Origin: Bacteroidales bacterium
GTDB taxonomy: Bacteria > Bacteroidota > Bacteroidia > Bacteroidales > P3
Reading direction: 5' to 3'
Assembly (NCBI GenBank): GCA_017448905.1
Contig: JAFSKP010000008.1
Location: 1 to 64,000 of the forward strand
Length of the DNA: 64,000 bases
The notes under the pieces were generated by a model, which was not told the DNA's origin, searched no databases, and saw only the letters and a list, made by a program, of their open reading frames with translations. Each line of letters begins with the position of its first letter. The first letter of the stretch is position 1. Below, one piece after another: positions 60,462 through 64,000 of the stretch. The position numbers and the translations under genes are program-made.

Positions 60462-60502
60462 ACTGACACACTCAAACATTCTCACATTCAAGCATTCACA
60501 CA
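60462..60502. repeat. 8-nt array following yidC
   Basis: Five units (CACTGACA, CACTCAAA, CATTCTCA, CATTCAAG, CATTCACA on +) end at the yidC stop codon. In the yidC sense the array is stop-bearing. Confidence 0.88.
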
Positions 60503-62503
60503 TTATTTTCTTTGTTTCTGCATCTCTTCACTCATCTTCTGCATCTGTTCCAGACGCTGCTGGAACTTCGACTTCTTCTGCGGCTTGCCTTTGGCCGCAA
60601 GGTCGGCCTTGGCCATACGGGCGCGTACCTTGTCCTCGGTCATGATGGCACGGATGCCGAACATCTGGGCCATAGAGAAGAGAAGGTTGAAGAAATAGTA
60701 GATGTTCAAAGCGGCGGACTGGCTGTTGAAGATGAAGAGCATCATGAAAGGCATGAAATACATCATGAACTTCATGCCTGGCATCGAGGCCTGGCCTTGC
60801 TGCTGCTTCATGGTGTAGACAGTGTAGAGGAACTGCATGGCGAACATCAGGAGGCAGAAGAGGCTTACATGATCGCCATAGAGGGGTATGTTGAATGGGA
60901 GATTCAGTATCGAATCGTAACTCGAGAGGTCGTCGCACCACAAGAAGCTCTTCTGACGCAGCTCTATGGAGGCTGGATAGAAGCGGAACATGGCGTAGAT
61001 GATGGGGAGCTGGAGAAGCAGAGGCAGACAGCCTGCCATGGGGTTGATGCCCGCCCGGCGCTGCAGCTGCGACATGGCCTGCTGCTTCTGCATCGCCTGT
61101 TCCTGCTTGGGGAACTTCTTGTTGATAGCCTCCATCTCGGGCTTGAGGTGACGCATGACGGCACCCGTCTTGTAGCTGTTCCATGTCAACGGCGAGATAA
61201 CTATCTTCAGGAGAAGGGTGAGCACGATGATGATGATGCCGTAGTTCCAGCCGAAGTTCTCGAGGAAGTTGAAGACAGGGATGATGGCAAAACGGCTAAC
61301 CCACTGCGTCAGGAAGAAGCCCCATCCCAGAGGCAGGATGCGCTCGAAGCCACGGTGCATATCACGCAACTCGCGGTACTTGTTTGGACCGAAATAGAAG
61401 CCCATATCGAGCGAGTAGCTATCGCTTGTGATGTCATAATCGATGCCAAGAGAGCTCGACATGTCGCAGAGGTAGCTGTCGTTGTCGACCGACTTGTCGG
61501 TGGCCACTTTCAGTTGCTGTGCGTTGCGGAACCCGTCCTCGCACATAAGTATGGCACAGAAAAACTGCTGCTTGTAGGCCACCCATTCGACTGGGGTGGT
61601 TATCTGCTTCTCGTCGTCGCGACCGTCGCGCAGACAGTCGGCATTGTCCTCGACATTCTTGTAGTACAGCGTAGTATAGAAACGCTCGCTGTCTTTGTTG
61701 CGGCTGGCGTTGCGTCCCTTCTGGCTGCGGTCGTACTGCTCCTGGCGGTTCATACGGTTGTTCCAGGTGAGCGACATGTTTGGAGACACATTGATATTGT
61801 CCTTGAGATTATGGAAGTTGATGTCAAAATCAACCTCATAGCTCTCATGACGGAATACATAACGGAACTCCAGGTAAGAATTGATGTCAACGGGCATGGA
61901 GTCGACGGCATTGACAAATGCGCGGAAGCTGAGAACCAGCGAGTCGCCCTCCCCTACCGTCAAGTCGGCATCCTGCGTCAGAGGCTTATCGTTGACAAAA
62001 GCGGCAAAGGGTATCTTGCACGTGTTCACCACATCGCTCTTCGAGTCGACAAAAACGAGGTCGAAGTTGTTTTCCCCAGGAGTCACAACCTGTAGCGGCA
62101 TACTGTCGAAAGTGGTGTAATCGTCAAGGACAACGCTCTGTACCGAGGCACCCAAGGAGTGCAATTCGGCGCTGATCAGGTCGTTCTTGACAGTGACATT
62201 AATGTGCGGATTGCCACTGTTGGCAGCAAACTGGCCGAGGTTAGCCTTGACAATGCTGTTCAATGCGCCTGTGCTATCGGTCCAAGTGCTGTCGTTCATC
62301 GAGAGTGCCAGCAGAGAATCCTCCTCATGTTTCTGACGTTCGGCGGCGCGCAACAAACTGTCCTGACGCAAATACTCCACGTATGCCAACGAATCCTGCC
62401 GACGGCGTGCAGCAATTTCCTCGTCGCTGGGACGGATCCAGAACATGTATCCCACAAAAACCAGGAAAATCAACACTAATCCGATAATCGATTTCTTGTC
62501 CAT
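60503..62503 (-). CDS. yidC: membrane protein insertase YidC
   Basis: This 666-residue YidC/Oxa1 insertase integrates and folds inner-membrane proteins. An N-terminal helix (IIGLVLIFLVFVGYMFW) is followed by a large periplasmic beta-domain (about 60-380) and the conserved five-helix insertase core (LLKIVISPLTWNSYKTGAVM, GCLPLLLQLPIIYAMFRF). The C-terminus is basic (KPQKKSKFQQRLEQMQK), as in ribosome-binding tails. The stop directly precedes an 8-nt array. Confidence 0.96.
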   Translation of the reverse strand: MDKKSIIGLVLIFLVFVGYMFWIRPSDEEIAARRRQDSLAYVEYLRQDSLLRAAERQKHEEDSLLALSMNDSTWTDSTGALNSIVKANLGQFAANSGNPHINVTVKNDLISAELHSLGASVQSVVLDDYTTFDSMPLQVVTPGENNFDLVFVDSKSDVVNTCKIPFAAFVNDKPLTQDADLTVGEGDSLVLSFRAFVNAVDSMPVDINSYLEFRYVFRHESYEVDFDINFHNLKDNINVSPNMSLTWNNRMNRQEQYDRSQKGRNASRNKDSERFYTTLYYKNVEDNADCLRDGRDDEKQITTPVEWVAYKQQFFCAILMCEDGFRNAQQLKVATDKSVDNDSYLCDMSSSLGIDYDITSDSYSLDMGFYFGPNKYRELRDMHRGFERILPLGWGFFLTQWVSRFAIIPVFNFLENFGWNYGIIIIVLTLLLKIVISPLTWNSYKTGAVMRHLKPEMEAINKKFPKQEQAMQKQQAMSQLQRRAGINPMAGCLPLLLQLPIIYAMFRFYPASIELRQKSFLWCDDLSSYDSILNLPFNIPLYGDHVSLFCLLMFAMQFLYTVYTMKQQQGQASMPGMKFMMYFMPFMMLFIFNSQSAALNIYYFFNLLFSMAQMFGIRAIMTEDKVRARMAKADLAAKGKPQKKSKFQQRLEQMQKMSEEMQKQRK

Positions 62504-62566
62504 ATATGATATAAAAAGTTATGTTCCTGCTATTTAAAGAATTATTAACAACTAAAACAGAATTTG

Positions 62567-62574
62567 CAAATATA
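62567..62574 (-). promoter_or_regulatory. -7 element of yidC
   Basis: TATATTTG followed by CA on the - strand, 64 nt upstream of the yidC ATG. No -33 match. The rest of the gap to the HipA gene (62575-62760) is described in the next entry. Confidence 0.5.
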
Positions 62575-62576
62575 CA

Positions 62577-62646
62577 CAAAAAAAAAACATGTGGAGACAT
62601 CGGAGAAAATAAGATATATGTCTTTTTCTCCGCATGGAAGAAAAAA
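62577..62646 (-). terminator. possible terminator of HipA-type operon
   Basis: An inverted repeat (CGGAGAAAA at 62603-62611 with TTTTCTCCG at 62625-62634, approximate limits) precedes, for leftward transcription, a run of 11 T (A run at 62577-62587), with about 15 nt between stem and T run. That spacing is poor, so the call is tentative. The remaining 62647-62760 shows nothing recognisable. Confidence 0.4.
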
Positions 62647-62760
62647 TGTGGTTTTTACGCACTTTTTGTCCTCAATCGTTGCGTTTCTTAATGGAGCTTA
62701 GGGTTTTGATGGAAATACTTTTGCCATGTAGGGAAACAACTGTACTGAAGTTGTATTGCC

Positions 62761-63702
62761 TCATTGTAGGCGTTCCAACATCCGAGAGATGTATCCGATA
62801 TATTTTGTTTGAAGGTCTTGGGGAAGAAACGACTGACGGATAAGCGATTCCCATAAGGGAAAGATACGGATAAACTTCTTTATCATGCGCTCTGTCACCA
62901 CGGCATCAATATCCGAGCGGAGCATGGCTGCCACAAAGTCGGTTTTCTTTATGTTGCTCTTTTTGCCATTGAGCGTGAGTGCAAGTTCCTCTGTGTCGGA
63001 CGGCATCGCCAACCGCACCGACAGCAGGTCGTATGCAGGTGTCAGTTGCCAGCGGTTACCATTGGGTTTGAACAACGAGAAGTTCTTCAGGTGCATGTCC
63101 GAATTGCCTGTCAACCAACAGAACATTACCGCCTCCCAATAATTCACCATATCCAGTTTACCCACCTCGGAATATCGTTTGAGTGTCTTTGCCACCTGCT
63201 CATAGGAAGAGTGGTATTTGTCCTCTGTCAGGCGTCCCGACAACTGGCAGGTATCCTCCATGGCCACTTTCAACCCCATGGAATTTCGGTCAATGCGGCG
63301 GGTGAGGTAGCACAACTCGCCGTCGGCCATCCGCGCCAGCGTGTGAGGCACCACCTTGATGCCAGCTATCTCGGCCAGATGCATCGTCAAATCCTCGTTT
63401 TCGGGCAGACAAGGATAGGCTTTTGCCTGTGGTTTGAGGATATAGCTTCCTGCCATCCCTACCAGTGTCAGCCTGTCGGGCTCGTTACGTTCTCCTTTGG
63501 CCAGATGCAACGAAAGCTTGGGCTGCACACCCGTGACGGTGGTCTGACTCTGCACCAAGTTGTGCGCCAACTCATTGATATTGTCGCGGGAATAGGGTAT
63601 TTGCGGCACTCCATTGGTACCGAAGGCCTTTTTGACACATCCAGCATGATAGTCGCGCTCTCCTGCGGCCAGCTCTTTATAACAATACAGACAACGTTCC
63701 AT
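62761..63702 (-). CDS. hipA: HipA-like kinase toxin, C-terminal catalytic subunit
   Basis: This 313-residue protein covers the catalytic part of HipA serine/threonine kinases of type II toxin-antitoxin systems. It begins with a small Cys/His motif (CLYCYKEL ... HAGC), then a P-loop-like segment TGVQPKLSLHL (near 57-67), the catalytic loop GNSDMHLKNFSLF (near 199-211) and the metal-binding AYDLLS (near 223). The usual N-terminal HipA domain is absent here and is encoded by the adjacent gene, 2 nt upstream. The split layout is known from HipBST-like and Bacteroidota loci. Confidence 0.9.
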   Translation of the reverse strand: MERCLYCYKELAAGERDYHAGCVKKAFGTNGVPQIPYSRDNINELAHNLVQSQTTVTGVQPKLSLHLAKGERNEPDRLTLVGMAGSYILKPQAKAYPCLPENEDLTMHLAEIAGIKVVPHTLARMADGELCYLTRRIDRNSMGLKVAMEDTCQLSGRLTEDKYHSSYEQVAKTLKRYSEVGKLDMVNYWEAVMFCWLTGNSDMHLKNFSLFKPNGNRWQLTPAYDLLSVRLAMPSDTEELALTLNGKKSNIKKTDFVAAMLRSDIDAVVTERMIKKFIRIFPLWESLIRQSFLPQDLQTKYIGYISRMLERLQ

Positions 63703-63704
63703 GT

Positions 63705-64000
63705 TTATTCTTCAAAGGGTTCTACACTCACCGCCCCGATACAGTCGCGACAGCAGGTCATCAGCAGCCCCATGCGGTCTCTGGGGTCGAGTTTCCAGTT
63801 TTGCACCGAGATGTCGAGCAGCCACCCTTCGGGAATCAATCCGTCAAAAAAGGGGAACAGGACATTCGACTCATACTCTTTTTGCGAGAGTGGCATCGTA
63901 AGACTGACGGGAGTGACATCGGTTTGCTGTAGATAATCATCATCGTACACGAAACGATATCCAGTGTCTTCTTCGCTCAGAACGCCTGCCAGTTGCGCCT
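63705..64000 (-). CDS. HipA N-terminal-domain protein (HipS-like), partial
   Basis: An open frame enters from the right window edge (no start within the window) and ends at 63705. The visible 98 residues (starting AQLAGVLSEEDTGYRFVYD, later FFDGLIPEGWLLD) match the HipA N-terminal subdomain, including the conserved L-P-E-G-type motif. A separate short protein of this kind acts with, or neutralises, the kinase subunit in split Hip systems. It is followed after 2 nt by the kinase gene. A HipB-like regulator would be expected beyond 64000. Confidence 0.85.
   Translation of the reverse strand, partial: AQLAGVLSEEDTGYRFVYDDDYLQQTDVTPVSLTMPLSQKEYESNVLFPFFDGLIPEGWLLDISVQNWKLDPRDRMGLLMTCCRDCIGAVSVEPFEE

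Noticed and set aside
62634..62843. Small open frame between yidC and the HipA-type gene
   Set aside because: It has no ribosome-binding context, overlaps the 3' end of the kinase gene in antisense and shows no recognisable domain.

Overview
The window looks like a chromosomal piece of a Bacteroidota genome, most likely order Bacteroidales. Evidence: repeated TAnnTTTG promoter -7 elements, one of them with a perfect TTTG-N19-TACTTTTG arrangement; a subtilase ending in a type IX secretion (T9SS) sorting domain; Bacteroidota-restricted families (Omp28-like, a DUF6029-like barrel, an RprY-like regulator, a FatA-like acyl-ACP thioesterase); and a tRNA-Arg(ACG) without an encoded CCA. No rRNA, prophage, insertion sequence or CRISPR array was seen. 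Most of the content is core housekeeping.

Layout. 1-5,160: acyl-ACP thioesterase (+), TPR protein and gyrA (-). 5,376-20,833: a long + strand run with clpC, a secreted subtilase, a membrane protein, rnhB, a DUF6913-like protein, dapA, a hotdog thioesterase, a polyprenyl synthase, a redox/outer-membrane trio (TlpA-like, beta-barrel, Omp28-like), a MATE transporter and a HAD phosphatase. 20,894-32,551: a - strand run with an MBL hydrolase, an RprY-like regulator, a 2028-residue alpha-2-macroglobulin-like protein, tRNA-Arg, a GNAT enzyme, an outer-membrane protein, an ECF sigma factor and a glycosyltransferase. 32,723-36,748: tgt, an S9 peptidase lipoprotein and a zinc-ribbon membrane protein (+). 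36,801-48,150: a dense - strand block with a zinc peptidase, prmA, truA, a transglutaminase-like lipoprotein, an NSS transporter, ruvC, polA, pdxA and an M17 aminopeptidase. 48,392-51,991: mutL, rhomboid, rarD (+). 51,999-64,000: radA, an NlpC/P60-CapA fusion, an O-antigen ligase-like protein, a Wzz-like protein, an unknown membrane-anchored protein, nhaD, yidC and a split HipA-type toxin module cut by the window edge (-).

The most striking feature is not a gene. More than twenty junctions, nearly all between co-directional genes, carry short tandem arrays with a locus-specific period: 7 nt (CCTTAAA, GTGAACT, GTTGAAA), 8 nt (GCTTGAAT and its reverse complement), 9 nt (TCTAGATTG) or 10 nt (GATACATTTT). 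The 8-nt arrays are directional. In the orientation found just after genes they put TGA in all three frames and often supply the stop codon. The reverse orientation has no stop in any frame, usually precedes start codons, and in places has become coding sequence. Several loci have both arms facing each other across a short centre. Three centres share TTGAGTGCTACGCA, and two of these are nearly identical over about 40 nt, which points to dispersed copies of a defined element rather than independent slippage.

Other points worth checking: PolA lacks the catalytic residues of its 3'-5' proofreading domain; Tgt lacks the usual zinc-binding cysteines; GyrA has Gly at quinolone position 87; an NlpC/P60 peptidase is fused to a CapA-type metallophosphatase beside polysaccharide genes; and the mutL promoter region has a 13-nt direct repeat.
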